A stretch of DNA of 64,000 bases from Rarobacter incanus (GCF_006715765.1 NZ_VFNV01000001.1:248001-312000), one strand, 5' to 3'; numbered from the stretch's first letter, positions 29,001 through 38,290 are shown. Notes: generated by a model not told the origin, from the letters alone. Numbers and translations are program-made.

Positions 29001-29557
29001 CGTCGGGTGACGCGGGGCAGGCGTTGCCCCGCGGCCGCCGGCTGGGCGTCGATGTCGGATCCGTTCGCGTTGGGTTCTGTCAATCGGATCCGGACGGGTT
29101 GATCGCAACCCCCGTGGACACGCTCCCTCGTGACCAAATTGTGACCTTGGTGCCACCTCGTGGCACAATTGACACGCACAAGGTCGTCGGCGGTGTTCCG
29201 TCCGATGTCCAAACGATCGTCGAATTCGTGCGCGAATACGACGCGGCGGTGGTGTACGTGGGCCTCCCTAGGCACCTTTCGGGTGAGGAGGGGGAGTCGG
29301 CGCGCATCGCGCGGGATTACGCCGGGCTGTTGGCCGGTTTGATCGCACCCGTCGAAGTTCGTCTGGTTGATGAACGCATGACCACCGTTGCAGCACACCG
29401 GGTGTTGCAGGCGGCTGGCCGCTCCCGGCGCAAGCACCGCGCCGTGGTCGACCAGGTCGCAGCGGTCGAAATCTTGCAGGGTGCGCTCGACGCCGAAAGG
29501 GCATCTGGCGCACGGGCCGGTGAGTTAATCCCGGCGAACGGCACGGCTGGAGATTGA
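28997..29557 (+). CDS. ruvX: Putative Holliday junction resolvase / pre-16S rRNA nuclease (YqgF)
   Basis: 186 aa RNase H-fold protein. The GTG start at 28997 overlaps the alaS TGA (GTGA). The conserved motifs are L-G-V-D-V-G-S-V-R-V-G near residue 16 (first catalytic Asp), V-Y-V-G-L-P-R-H-L-S-G, V-D-E-R-M-T-T and D-Q-V-A-A-V-E-I-L near the end. A loop of about 25 residues after the first strand is longer than in E. coli YqgF. Its established role in bacteria is 16S rRNA 5'-end maturation or recombination; both are family knowledge. It lies in the usual alaS-ruvX-mltG-aroE order. Confidence 0.93.
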   Translation: MTSGDAGQALPRGRRLGVDVGSVRVGFCQSDPDGLIATPVDTLPRDQIVTLVPPRGTIDTHKVVGGVPSDVQTIVEFVREYDAAVVYVGLPRHLSGEEGESARIARDYAGLLAGLIAPVEVRLVDERMTTVAAHRVLQAAGRSRRKHRAVVDQVAAVEILQGALDAERASGARAGELIPANGTAGD

Positions 29558-29560
29558 GTA

Positions 29561-30856
29561 GTGAAGCATCACGGAAACGGTATCGATGGTCTTTTCGGGG
29601 ATGATCACCACGACAGCTATGACGCCCAAGGCCAGACAAACCGTGCGGCCCCGGGCGTCGTAGGAGAGGAACCGGCCCCGCACGTGGACCCGGCTGGCGC
29701 CCCAGTGCACGGGGTCGGCATTTCGAATCAAGAGTTTTCGCGGCGGTCCGTGCAACGCGAATTGCGCAAGCGCAAGGCGCGCAAGCGCCGCAGGGCCATG
29801 ACGGCGGTGCTGATCACGGTCCTGGTGCTTGGCGTCGGTGGCTTCTTCGTGTCGAACTTTGCGGGTTCGATGATCAAGTCGGTATTGCCCGGTGCGTCGT
29901 CCTCCGCGGAGGTGACGGATTACCCGGGGCCGGGGACCGGCGAGGTGGAAATCTCGGTGAACCAGGGCGATACCGGCGAGGACATCGCCACGACGCTGAA
30001 GGACAACGGTGTGGTCGCCTCGCGCACGGCATACTTGAATGCGGCATCGACCGAGCCCGCAGCCCAGTCGATTCAGCCGGGAACCTACGCGCTCAAGGAG
30101 CAGATGGCGGCCGCGGACGCGCTCAAGGTGCTGGTGGATCCCGCCAACCGCCTGGACTACATCGTGACAATTCCCGAGGGCTGGACCGTTGAGCAGGTCA
30201 ACACCAAGCTGCAAACGGTGATGGGAGTTACCCCCGAACAGATCGCGGAGGGAGCCAAGGACACCCAAACGACCGGCCTACCCAAGGCCGCCGGGGGCAA
30301 TTACGAGGGCTGGCTGGCTTCCGGACAGTACGTGTTTGCGCGCGACACTTCCGTGGCGCAGGTCTACAAGCAGATGGTGTCGCGGCAGGTCAAGGTCCTC
30401 GACGATCTGGGCGCGGATAAGTCGGAACGCGAAGAGATTTTGATCAAGGCGTCGATTGTGCAACGCGAGGGGCAGGCCGATGTTTACAGCAAGGTCGCCA
30501 GGGTGATCGAGAACCGATTGAAGGCGGGCCAGGCCTTGCAGATGGACACCACGGTCGGTTACGGCGCCGGCAAGGACGTCATGACGCTGACGCAGGCGGA
30601 CTTCACGAACAAGTCAAATAAGTACAACACCTACGTGCACACCGGCCTGACGCCGACCCCCATCGCCAACCCGTCCGAGGACGCGATTAGCGCCGTGCTC
30701 AAGCCGGCAAACGGGGACTGGATGTACTTTGTTACGGTCAACCTCGATACGGGCGAAACCAAGTTCGCGACCACGTGGAACGAATTCCAAAAATACGTCG
30801 CGGAATACCGCGAATGGAAGGCAAAGAACTACACCGCGGATTCCGACGAGGGCTAA
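29561..30856 (+). CDS. mltG: Endolytic murein transglycosylase MltG (YceG-like)
   Basis: 431 aa starting with GTG 3 nt after the ruvX stop. A disordered His/Asp-rich cytoplasmic N-terminus (1-80) is followed by one transmembrane helix (about 83-105), a LysM-like segment (I-S-V-N-Q-G-D-T-G-E-D-I-A) and the YceG catalytic domain (about 195-420). The catalytic Glu is in S-I-V-Q-R-E-G, followed by V-I-E-N-R-L and Q-M-D-T-T-V-x-Y. It cleaves nascent glycan strands at the membrane and sets glycan length. The long charged N-terminus is typical of actinobacterial MltG. Confidence 0.93.
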   Translation: MKHHGNGIDGLFGDDHHDSYDAQGQTNRAAPGVVGEEPAPHVDPAGAPVHGVGISNQEFSRRSVQRELRKRKARKRRRAMTAVLITVLVLGVGGFFVSNFAGSMIKSVLPGASSSAEVTDYPGPGTGEVEISVNQGDTGEDIATTLKDNGVVASRTAYLNAASTEPAAQSIQPGTYALKEQMAAADALKVLVDPANRLDYIVTIPEGWTVEQVNTKLQTVMGVTPEQIAEGAKDTQTTGLPKAAGGNYEGWLASGQYVFARDTSVAQVYKQMVSRQVKVLDDLGADKSEREEILIKASIVQREGQADVYSKVARVIENRLKAGQALQMDTTVGYGAGKDVMTLTQADFTNKSNKYNTYVHTGLTPTPIANPSEDAISAVLKPANGDWMYFVTVNLDTGETKFATTWNEFQKYVAEYREWKAKNYTADSDEG

Positions 30857-30995
30857 GGGCCGGGGCGGGCAGCGGCCGGTCCGGCGGCGGCAAGGCGGCA
30901 AACGGCACGACGGTGAGCGCCCGGTCCGCCCGGGGCACGGCGGCAAACGGCACGGCGGCGAACGGCTAGATAGGAAGGACGAGGCGCACGACGCG
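30857..30995. other. mltG-aroE spacer with short CGGCAAACGGCACG repeats
   Basis: The spacer has three variants of CGGCAAACGGCACG in a row (30895-30965) plus two CCCGGTCCGCC-like elements. The AAGGA/GAGG ribosome binding site of aroE lies at its end. No other feature is seen. Confidence 0.5.
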
Positions 30996-31838
30996 ATGAC
31001 ACTTCACGCGGGAGTTCTAGGTCACCCCATCACACATTCGCTTTCGCCGGTCTTGCACCGGGCCGCCTACCGGTCGCTGGGTTTGGACTGGACCTACGAC
31101 GCGATCGACGTCCCCCAAGAACAATTCGCTGGGTTCCTCGGGGCACTCACCGACGACTGGGTGGGCCTGAGCCTGACCATGCCGCTGAAGCAGGAAGTGC
31201 TGAGCCACCTCGATGAGCGGTCCGCGGATGTCGTGGCGACCTGCGCGGCAAACACGCTGGTGTTCGAGCGGACGGCCTCCGGAACGCGCCTGTGCGGGCA
31301 CAACACCGACATTGACGGGATCGTGCGGGCGATCGGCGAAGCCCCGCTTTGCGCGCAGCGTAAGACCGCGGCGATAGTGGGGGCGGGGGCCACCGCGGCC
31401 TCCGCGGTGGCGGCCCTGGGGAGGCTGGGCTTCGAGCGGGCCGACGTGGTGCTGCGGTCCATGGCCCGGCGCGGGCCGGTGGAATCGGCCGCGGCGGCGG
31501 TCGGGATGGAGCTCACCTACAACCTGACCGGCGATTTCGCCGCGGTCGCCGCGAACGCGGACGTCATGGTCTCGACGCTGCCAGGGGGGGCGGGGGACTC
31601 GTTGGTGGATAAAGTTGTCCCGGCGGTCCGTCCCGGTGCGGTGCTGCTCGATGTCGCGTACGAGTTTCGCCCCAGCGTCCTGGGGAGCGCTTGGCGCGCC
31701 GCGGGCGGAACCTACGTGTCGGGGGAGCGGATGCTGCTGCATCAGGCGGTGGCGCAGGTCGAACTGTTTGCCGGCGCCCGCCCGGACGTCGCCGTGATGG
31801 ATGCGGCGCTGCGGCGCGTGCTCGATTCGCGCGACTAG
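30996..31838 (+). CDS. aroE: Shikimate dehydrogenase
   Basis: 280 aa from the ATG at 30996; longer in-frame starts run through the repeat spacer and have no homology. It reduces 3-dehydroshikimate with NADPH in the chorismate pathway. The N-terminal substrate domain has S-L-S-P-V-L-H and the catalytic K of M-P-L-K (about residue 66), with the partner Asp in N-T-D-I-D-G. The NADP-binding motif G-A-G-A-T-A-A-S-A-V-A-A-L follows. aroC, aroK and aroB lie 19 kb downstream, after the pilus locus. Confidence 0.93.
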   Translation: MTLHAGVLGHPITHSLSPVLHRAAYRSLGLDWTYDAIDVPQEQFAGFLGALTDDWVGLSLTMPLKQEVLSHLDERSADVVATCAANTLVFERTASGTRLCGHNTDIDGIVRAIGEAPLCAQRKTAAIVGAGATAASAVAALGRLGFERADVVLRSMARRGPVESAAAAVGMELTYNLTGDFAAVAANADVMVSTLPGGAGDSLVDKVVPAVRPGAVLLDVAYEFRPSVLGSAWRAAGGTYVSGERMLLHQAVAQVELFAGARPDVAVMDAALRRVLDSRD

Positions 31839-31848
31839 GTCGGCAAAC

Positions 31849-31868
31849 GTGCGGCGCCGCCGCCGCAC
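31849..31868 (+). terminator. Hairpin after aroE
   Basis: GTGCGGCG (31849-31856) pairs perfectly with CGCCGCAC (31861-31868) around a 4-nt loop, 11 nt after the aroE stop. It lacks a T run. Confidence 0.4.
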
Positions 31869-31880
31869 CCAACCAGACCT

Positions 31881-31886
31881 TAGGAT
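31881..31886 (+). promoter_or_regulatory. -10 box of the pilus operon (pilB)
   Basis: TAGGAT lies 69 bp before the pilB ATG and just after the aroE hairpin. No -35 consensus is visible. It is the best candidate for the start of the pil transcript. Confidence 0.35.
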
Positions 31887-31954
31887 CGAAGCGGCGCGTG
31901 CCGATAACTGCTTGGATGAAAGAGTCGCGACTGGTCGGGATGGAGTGAATCGGC

Positions 31955-33631
31955 ATGAAGCAATTGGGTGAAATTCTGCTCGAAGAGGGCCTGGTCACGG
32001 AGGACCAGCTGCTCGCGGCGCTGGATGAGCAGGTTGAGCAGGGGACCTCGTTGGGGCGCGTCCTGGTGCAAATGGGCGTGCTGACCGAAATGCAGCTGGT
32101 TTCGGCGCTCGCCGCGCAACTGGGCATGCCGTTCGCGGATCTGGACGACTACGCGGTCGATCGCCAGGCGGTCGCTTCGGTGCCCGCGTCGGCCATACGC
32201 CGCTACACGGTGCTACCCATCGGATTCGACGAGTCGGGCAACATCTTGCTCGCGATGGCCGATCCGTCCAATGTCGTTGCGATCGACGACATCAGGGCGA
32301 TGAGCGGGCGCGGCGTGGTGCCCGTGGTGACCACGCACGACAACGTGGCGCGCGCGATCGACCGGTTCGTGCGTTCGGATTCGGAAATCCAGGACCTGAC
32401 CCAGGCGATGGAGGACGAGGCCCAAGAGGACGCGGTCGATCTCGCCAATTTGCAGGGCGTGGCGGACGACGACGCGCCGATAGTGCGATTCGTGAATCTG
32501 CTGGTCACGCAGGCGATCACGGACCGTGCCTCGGACATCCACATCGAGCCGACGGAACACGACCTGCGCGTGCGCTACCGCATTGACGGGGTGCTGCACG
32601 AGATGCAGCGTTCGCCGAAGAACATCACGCACGGCGTCATTTCGCGCGTGAAGATCCTTTCCGACATCGACATCGCGGAACGCCGCAAGCCGCAGGATGG
32701 GCGCATGTCGGTGGTCCACAACGGGCGCAAGATCGACCTGCGCGTGGCCACGCTGCCGACGGTGTGGGGCGAAAAGATCGTCATGCGTATTCTGGATAAC
32801 TCGACGGCCTCGCTGGCGCTGAAGGACCTGGCATTTTCGGACGGCAACTATGAAATCTACGAGCGTTCGTTCTCCAAGCCGTACGGCATGATCCTGGTGA
32901 CCGGGCCCACCGGTTCCGGCAAGTCAACGACGCTGTACGCGACGCTCAACGCGGTTTCGCGTCCCGAAATCAACGTGATCACCGTCGAGGACCCGGTCGA
33001 ATACCGCCTCGATGGAATCAACCAGGTGCAGGTGAACCCGAAGGCGGGGTTAACCTTCGCCAGCGCGCTGCGGTCGATCCTGCGGTCGGACCCCGACGTG
33101 GTTCTGCTCGGTGAGATCCGTGACCACGAAACGGCGCAGATCGCCATCGAGGCGTCGCTGACCGGCCACCTAGTCCTGTCGACCCTGCACACCAACGACG
33201 CGCCTTCGGCGGTGACGCGACTGACAGAAATGGGGATTGAGCCGTTCTTGGTGGGCTCCGCGCTTGACTGCGTCGTCGCCCAGCGCCTGGCACGCAAGCT
33301 GTGCGACAAGTGCAAGGAGCAGTACGTTCCCGAACCCGAAGAACTGATCGCCATGCATTTCCCGTGGCAACAAGGTGAAGAACGTCCGACCCTATACCGG
33401 CCCGTTGGATGCGTGGCCTGTTCGCGCACCGGTTACCGCGGGCGCGTGGCGCTGCACGAGGTCATGGCGGTCGATGAGGACATTGAGCGGCACGCGGTTG
33501 CCGGGTCGTCGGCTTCGGAAATCAGCAAGTCCGCTATTGCCGGCGGTATGAAGACTCTGCGCGAGGACGGCTTCTTGAAGGTGCGCGAGGGTAGGACATC
33601 GCTGGAAGAGATTATCCGCGTCGTCGCGTAG
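31955..33631 (+). CDS. pilB: Type IV pilus extension ATPase PilB (GspE family)
   Basis: 558 aa, normal length. It powers pilin polymerisation at the inner face of the membrane. An N-terminal GspE/MshEN-like domain (about 1-150, with L-G-E-I-L-L-E-E-G-L) precedes the ATPase core: Walker A G-P-T-G-S-G-K-S-T-T (about 318-327), Asp box, Walker B (V-V-L-L-G-E-I-R-D) and His box (L-V-L-S-T-L-H-T-N-D). A four-cysteine zinc motif (C-D-K-C ... C-V-A-C, about 450-490) is typical of PilB and absent from PilT. First gene of the pilus locus. Confidence 0.95.
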   Translation: MKQLGEILLEEGLVTEDQLLAALDEQVEQGTSLGRVLVQMGVLTEMQLVSALAAQLGMPFADLDDYAVDRQAVASVPASAIRRYTVLPIGFDESGNILLAMADPSNVVAIDDIRAMSGRGVVPVVTTHDNVARAIDRFVRSDSEIQDLTQAMEDEAQEDAVDLANLQGVADDDAPIVRFVNLLVTQAITDRASDIHIEPTEHDLRVRYRIDGVLHEMQRSPKNITHGVISRVKILSDIDIAERRKPQDGRMSVVHNGRKIDLRVATLPTVWGEKIVMRILDNSTASLALKDLAFSDGNYEIYERSFSKPYGMILVTGPTGSGKSTTLYATLNAVSRPEINVITVEDPVEYRLDGINQVQVNPKAGLTFASALRSILRSDPDVVLLGEIRDHETAQIAIEASLTGHLVLSTLHTNDAPSAVTRLTEMGIEPFLVGSALDCVVAQRLARKLCDKCKEQYVPEPEELIAMHFPWQQGEERPTLYRPVGCVACSRTGYRGRVALHEVMAVDEDIERHAVAGSSASEISKSAIAGGMKTLREDGFLKVREGRTSLEEIIRVVA

Positions 33632-33801
33632 GGTCCCCTCGCGCGGGGGCGTCCGGTGCGCGGCCGCACGGGGTTAAGCCCGGGGCCATAGATGCCGATA
33701 CGCTGTACGTCTTGAGTCTTGGCGCGTGCGACGGCAGTGGTTGTATCGCATTTCTGGCATACGCGCAGGCAAGCTAACAACGGAAAGGGTGTGGGCACAC
33801 C

Positions 33802-35871
33802 ATGAGCGACAATAGTGGTCGTCCCGCGGAGCCGGACTTTTCTTGGGCATTGGGGCCAAAGGACGTCGATCCCGTCGATCCGATAAGGCCCAGCGGCCCG
33901 GATACCAGGCCGTCGCAACAGGTGGCGCAGCACGCACCGCAAGGCGGTCACCCGCTGGTCGGCCAACCGTTGCAGGGCGGTTCGGGGGCGGTTGGCGCCG
34001 CCGGCGCTCCCCGCCCGGTGTCGGCGCCGGGCACCTGGCATCCGGCCCCGCACCGGGACACTTCCTTGGAGGCTAACCCGCCCGTGCCCAAGGACGTCTA
34101 CATCCCGCCTATCGCGACTGAGGCCGCGCACCCGCCCGCGGGCTACCCGGGGCAGCAGCCCGCGCGCCCGCGTTCCGGGCAGGCGCCGGCCGCCGCCGCT
34201 CCCACCGCCCCCGCCGCCCCCGCCGCTCCGGGTCGTGCACCCGCAGGCGCCGCTCCTGGCGCCACCGCCCCGGCGACCGGGGCACCGCAGACTGCCTTCA
34301 CGCCGGCTGCCGCCGCCGGGGCGCCACAGACCGCCTTCACGCCGGCTGCCGCCGGCGGGGCACCACAGACCGCCTTCACGCCCACCGCCTCGTATGGCGC
34401 GCCACCCGCGGCACCCGGCGGCGCCCACGCGGGCGCACCCGCCGCCGGGCAGCCGCAGGTTGGCTCGTTCGTGCCGCGTCCGCTGTCGCCCGCCCCCGGT
34501 GGTGGCGAGGGCGCGGGATCGCCCGCCAGCCAGTTCGCCGCGCAGGCACCCGCTTCCCAGGGGCAAGGGGGCGCGCCGGGAGGCGCATTCACCCCGGCCC
34601 CGGCTGCCCCCGCCGGGAACTCCGCGGCCGCCGCCGCCGCGGCCCGCGCCAAGGCCGCGGCCCCGCAGCCCACCGCGAAGCGCGCGGCCGGCCCCGGGGC
34701 CGGCCGCATCGGCCTGAACCAGGAGCTGCGCGAACAGGACGTGTCCCTGGACGAACTGCTGCGGTTGGTTGCGGAACTTAAGGCATCGGACCTGCACCTG
34801 ACCAAGGGCGCCCCGCCTATGGTGCGCCGCGATGGGGGACTGAAGCCCATTGAGGGCAAGGCTCCGCTGGAAGGCGACTCGCTGCGCCGGTCGGTCTACC
34901 AGATTCTGACCCAAAAGCAGCGCGAGAAGTTCGAAGAGGACCTGGAGCTCGACTTCGCGTACCAGGTCCCGGGCGGTGCACGCTTCCGAGTGAACCTATA
35001 CCAGCAGCGAGACGCCCTGGGCGCGGCGTTCCGCATCATTCCCAGCGAAATCAAACCCCTTGAGGATTTGGGTGTGCCGGCGGTGGTGGGCTCGTTCGCT
35101 AATATCCCGCGCGGGTTGGTGCTGGTGACGGGGCCGACCGGATCGGGTAAGTCGACGACGCTTGCCTCGATCATCGACCTGGCGAACCGCAACCGCCCCG
35201 ACCACATCATGACGGTCGAGGACCCGATCGAATTCATCCACCATCACAAGCGTTCGATCGTCAATCAGCGCGAAGTGGGCGAGGACACCAAGAGCTTCGC
35301 GAACGCGCTCAAGCACGTGCTGCGCCAGGACCCGGACATCATCCTGGTCGGTGAAATGCGTGACCTGGAGACGATCGGCGTTGCTTTGACCGCCGCCGAA
35401 ACCGGTCACCTGGTGTTCGCCACCCTGCACACCCAGGACGCCGCGCAGACCATCGACCGCGTCATCGACGTATTCCCACCCAGCCAGCAGGATCAGATCC
35501 GCGTGCAGCTCGCGGCAACGATCCAGGGGGTTGTGTGCCAGACGCTATGCAAGCGGGCCGACGGCCCGGGCCGGGTGGTCGCGACCGAAATCATGGTCGC
35601 GACACCCGCCATCCGCAACCTGATCCGCGAGGGCAAGACCCACCAGATCTATTCCTCGATGCAGGCGGGCGCGGCCGACGGCATGCATTCGATGGATCAG
35701 CACCTGGCGGACCTGACGAAGCAGGGCGTGATTAGCTACGAAACCGGCCTGGAAAAGTGCCAGAACGTGGCGGACTTCAACCGCTTGACCGGGCGCGGGT
35801 CGTCGCAGGTCGGGTCGGGAATTGCGAATATGGGCATGGGGGGCAATCTTGAGGGCGGGAGCGCGTACTGA
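33802..35871 (+). CDS. pilT: Type IV pilus retraction ATPase PilT with long disordered N-terminal extension
   Basis: 689 aa, nearly twice the usual 340-380. The PilT core occupies about 308-689: S-D-L-H-L-T at its start, Walker A G-P-T-G-S-G-K-S-T-T (about 444-453), Walker B (I-I-L-V-G-E-M-R-D-L-E-T) and the His box (H-L-V-F-A-T-L-H-T). The first 300 residues are rich in Pro, Ala and Gly, with three copies of a 13-residue unit G-A-P-Q-T-A-F-T-P-A-A-A-A near residues 153-192. Such an extension may tether or regulate the motor; this is inference. The stop overlaps the pilC start (TGATG). Confidence 0.92.
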   Translation: MSDNSGRPAEPDFSWALGPKDVDPVDPIRPSGPDTRPSQQVAQHAPQGGHPLVGQPLQGGSGAVGAAGAPRPVSAPGTWHPAPHRDTSLEANPPVPKDVYIPPIATEAAHPPAGYPGQQPARPRSGQAPAAAAPTAPAAPAAPGRAPAGAAPGATAPATGAPQTAFTPAAAAGAPQTAFTPAAAGGAPQTAFTPTASYGAPPAAPGGAHAGAPAAGQPQVGSFVPRPLSPAPGGGEGAGSPASQFAAQAPASQGQGGAPGGAFTPAPAAPAGNSAAAAAAARAKAAAPQPTAKRAAGPGAGRIGLNQELREQDVSLDELLRLVAELKASDLHLTKGAPPMVRRDGGLKPIEGKAPLEGDSLRRSVYQILTQKQREKFEEDLELDFAYQVPGGARFRVNLYQQRDALGAAFRIIPSEIKPLEDLGVPAVVGSFANIPRGLVLVTGPTGSGKSTTLASIIDLANRNRPDHIMTVEDPIEFIHHHKRSIVNQREVGEDTKSFANALKHVLRQDPDIILVGEMRDLETIGVALTAAETGHLVFATLHTQDAAQTIDRVIDVFPPSQQDQIRVQLAATIQGVVCQTLCKRADGPGRVVATEIMVATPAIRNLIREGKTHQIYSSMQAGAADGMHSMDQHLADLTKQGVISYETGLEKCQNVADFNRLTGRGSSQVGSGIANMGMGGNLEGGSAY

Positions 35872-37103
35872 TGGCGGGATCGGCAACGAAGGCCTTTGAT
35901 TACGAGGTCAGGGACAAGAACGGCAACGTCGTCAAGGGGCAGATGGAGGGGCCCAGCGAGGCTGCCGTCGCTCAGCGGCTCATGGCGAACGGCGGCCATC
36001 CCATCCAGATCACCGAGGTCAAGACCGGGGGGCTGAACGCCGACATCAAGATTCCCGGCCTGACCGACAAGGTCGGGCTCAAGGACATTGCGATCATGTC
36101 CCGGCAGATGGCCACGATGATCAACGCCGGGTTGTCGCTGATCCGGGCGCTGACGATCCTGGCCGACCAAACGGAAAACAAGACGCTGCAAGGAATCCTG
36201 AACACGGTGCGGGCGGACGTGGAGACGGGTAACTCCTTTTCCGGCGCGCTGGCCAAGCACCCCAAGGTATTCCCGCCGCTGATGATCAATATGGTCAAGG
36301 CCGGCGAGACGGGCGGGTTCCTGGATCAGACCCTTGAGAGCATCGCAAAGAACTTCGAGGACGAGGTCAAGCTCAAGGGCAAGATCAAATCCGCGATGGC
36401 GTACCCGCTCGTGGTGCTGGTCGTGGCGATCCTTGCGAGCACGGGCATGTTGCTGTTCATCGTGCCGGTCTTCGCGTCCATGTTCGAGGGATTGGGTAGC
36501 CAACTACCCGCTATCACCCAAATGATGGTGAACATGTCGAACTTCCTGAAGGTCGCCATCGGGCCCATCATTGTGGTGTTGATCATCCTGTGGGTGTGGT
36601 GGGGGCGGATCAAGCACAAGAAGGAAGTGCGCGAAAAGGTCGACCCGATCAAGCTCAAGGTGCCCGTGTTCGGCAAGCTGAACCAGAAGATCGCGGTGGC
36701 GCGCTTCACCCGCAACCTCGGCGCGATGCTGCGCGCGGGCGTCCCCATCCTGCAGGCCCTGGAGATCGTCGGCGAAACGTCGGGCAACATGGTCATCGAA
36801 CACGCGGCACAAGACATTGCCGAATCGGTCCGTAAAGGAAAATCGCTGTCCGGGCCGCTATCGGAACACTCGGTGTTCCCGCCCATGGTCGTGCAGATGA
36901 TGGCCGTCGGCGAGGACACGGGTGCGCTGGACGACATGCTCGAAAAGATCGCCGACTTCTACGACGCCGAGGTCGAGGCCACGACGGAGCAGTTGACCAG
37001 CCTGATCGAGCCGATCATGATTGTCGTCATCGGCGGGATCGTGGGCGGCATGGTCATCGCGCTGTACATGCCGATCTTCTCCATCTACGACGCAGTTAGC
37101 TAA
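35871..37103 (+). CDS. pilC: Type IV pilus inner-membrane platform protein PilC
   Basis: 410 aa. Two T2SSF domains (about 70-195 and 275-395) and three predicted transmembrane segments (about 170-200, 215-245 and 375-400) match the PilC/GspF family. Signature stretches such as M-S-R-Q-M-A-T-M-I-N-A-G-L-S-L and R-F-T-R-N-L-G-A-M-L-R-A-G-V-P-I-L are present. It couples PilB/PilT to the growing pilus. The start codon overlaps the pilT stop, so the two are translationally coupled. Confidence 0.95.
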   Translation: MAGSATKAFDYEVRDKNGNVVKGQMEGPSEAAVAQRLMANGGHPIQITEVKTGGLNADIKIPGLTDKVGLKDIAIMSRQMATMINAGLSLIRALTILADQTENKTLQGILNTVRADVETGNSFSGALAKHPKVFPPLMINMVKAGETGGFLDQTLESIAKNFEDEVKLKGKIKSAMAYPLVVLVVAILASTGMLLFIVPVFASMFEGLGSQLPAITQMMVNMSNFLKVAIGPIIVVLIILWVWWGRIKHKKEVREKVDPIKLKVPVFGKLNQKIAVARFTRNLGAMLRAGVPILQALEIVGETSGNMVIEHAAQDIAESVRKGKSLSGPLSEHSVFPPMVVQMMAVGEDTGALDDMLEKIADFYDAEVEATTEQLTSLIEPIMIVVIGGIVGGMVIALYMPIFSIYDAVS

Positions 37104-37136
37104 AGGAATCGCTACCGCACGATACCGGGGGACAAT

Positions 37137-37565
37137 ATGGGCGGCGTAGCGCTAAAAGGCAGGGGAGCTGGTCCGGGTGACCGCGGCTTCACCCTGGTGG
37201 AGGTGCTGGTGGTGATTACCATCATCGGGGTACTGGCGGGAATCGCAATCCCCGTCTTCATGCACCAGCGGGCCAAGGCCATGGACGCCGCCATTCAGGC
37301 GGACATCAAGGCCGCCGCGGTGCACGTGATTGCGCTCCAGACCGGGGACCAACCCGTCACGAAGCAGGCTCTCATCGCCGCCGGATTGCGCACGTCCCCG
37401 GGCGTGAGCGTGAGCATTCGCAACGATTCTTCCGGGGCCTACTGCATCCTCGGGTCCAGCTCCGGCGGCCGCCCCTCATCCCATGATTGGGTGTATTGGA
37501 CGAATGGGGGTTTTGCATCTGGTCAGACTTCGTGTCCCGGTGATATTGTTGTCTCGTTGCCGTAA
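37137..37565 (+). CDS. Type IV pilin-like protein 1
   Basis: 142 aa. A class III signal is visible: a basic leader, then the prepilin cleavage site G|F-T-L-V-E-V (about residue 17/18), followed by a hydrophobic helix. Glu at +5 is conserved. The globular part (about 50-142) is short and contains two cysteines (C-I-L-G and C-P-G) that could form a disulfide loop. It is less abundant-looking than the next gene (weaker ribosome site) and is probably a minor or second pilin. Confidence 0.85.
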   Translation: MGGVALKGRGAGPGDRGFTLVEVLVVITIIGVLAGIAIPVFMHQRAKAMDAAIQADIKAAAVHVIALQTGDQPVTKQALIAAGLRTSPGVSVSIRNDSSGAYCILGSSSGGRPSSHDWVYWTNGGFASGQTSCPGDIVVSLP

Positions 37566-37725
37566 AGGGGCGGCAACAAGCCAGGGTATTCGGCCGATTA
37601 TGGAACCTTTCGGGTGGTGCTAAAGTTCCGATCAGGTCTTACCGAATGCAATGGTGTAGGACCCCGGTCCCAGGACCCTGGGCCGGATTCAAAGTGAGTG
37701 AGAACAATCCAGGAAGGTGTGAATA
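37566..37725 (+). promoter_or_regulatory. Leader and possible own promoter of the major pilin gene
   Basis: A small hairpin (GTTGCCG 37556-37562 / CGGCAAC 37571-37577) at the end of the previous gene could give partial termination. TAAAGT (37621-37626) is a weak -10 candidate, and an inverted pair GGAAC/GTTCC (37602-37606 and 37624-37628) surrounds it. A strong ribosome binding site, AGGAAGG, precedes the ATG at 37726. This fits separate, high expression of the major pilin. Confidence 0.35.
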
Positions 37726-38151
37726 ATGATCGCACGCATCCAGAAGTCCATGGCGGAGAAGGACAAGGGCTTCACGCTCATCGAGCTCCTCGTCGTCATC
37801 ATCATCATCGGTATCCTCGCGGCCATCGCGATCCCGGTCTTCATGAACCAGCGAAAGAAGGCGGTTGATTCGGGTACTAAGTCCGATCTGCGGACTATTG
37901 CCAACGAAGTTGAGTCCTACTACACGGACAACCAAAAGTATCCTGCGACCGACGGTGTCGCAATTGATACGAATGGAAAAATAACGATCGACGGTGCTGA
38001 AGTAGCGACGGCGTCGAGTGGAACCGAAATCAAGTACACAAATGAAGGGGAGTCGTACAAGATCCTCGGTTGGAATGAAAAGGGAACGAAGGACGCGGAA
38101 GCTAATTCTTTCACTTATGACTCAGCTGCGGGTGGCCTCCAGTCTTCCTGA
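37726..38151 (+). CDS. pilA: Major type IV pilin (prepilin)
   Basis: 141 aa. Leader M-I-A-R-I-Q-K-S-M-A-E-K-D-K-G is followed by the cleavage site G|F-T-L-I-E-L with Glu+5 and a long hydrophobic helix (I-I-I-I-G-I-L-A-A-I-A-I-P-V-F). The globular part includes the typical S-Y-Y-T-D-N-Q-K-Y-P segment of Gram-positive pilins. Strong ribosome site, compact size and the perfect terminator-like hairpin after it suggest it is the most expressed pilin of the locus. Confidence 0.92.
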   Translation: MIARIQKSMAEKDKGFTLIELLVVIIIIGILAAIAIPVFMNQRKKAVDSGTKSDLRTIANEVESYYTDNQKYPATDGVAIDTNGKITIDGAEVATASSGTEIKYTNEGESYKILGWNEKGTKDAEANSFTYDSAAGGLQSS

Positions 38152-38165
38152 TTAGATGCCTACTG

Positions 38166-38205
38166 AAGGTGTGGCGGTGCGGTTTGGGTCGCACCGCCAC
38201 ACCTT
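38166..38205 (+). terminator. Strong hairpin after the major pilin gene
   Basis: AAGGTGTGGCGGTGCG (38166-38181) pairs perfectly over 16 bp with 38190-38205 around an 8-nt loop, 14 nt after the pilA stop. The following T content is low, so it may act as an mRNA-stabilising or attenuating element that favours pilA over the downstream minor pilins. Confidence 0.7.
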
Positions 38206-38290
38206 TGGCTGGGGGTATTTACAATCAGGCAGCTAGTTCTTGGAACTGGCAATCGTTGGGTACAAGTTCGTGGCAGTGGACGGGAATATC

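Noticed and set aside
33433-34914. 493-codon antisense open frame opposite the pilT extension
   Set aside because: Gly/Arg-rich shadow of the Pro/Ala-rich coding strand, with no ribosome site or recognisable domain.
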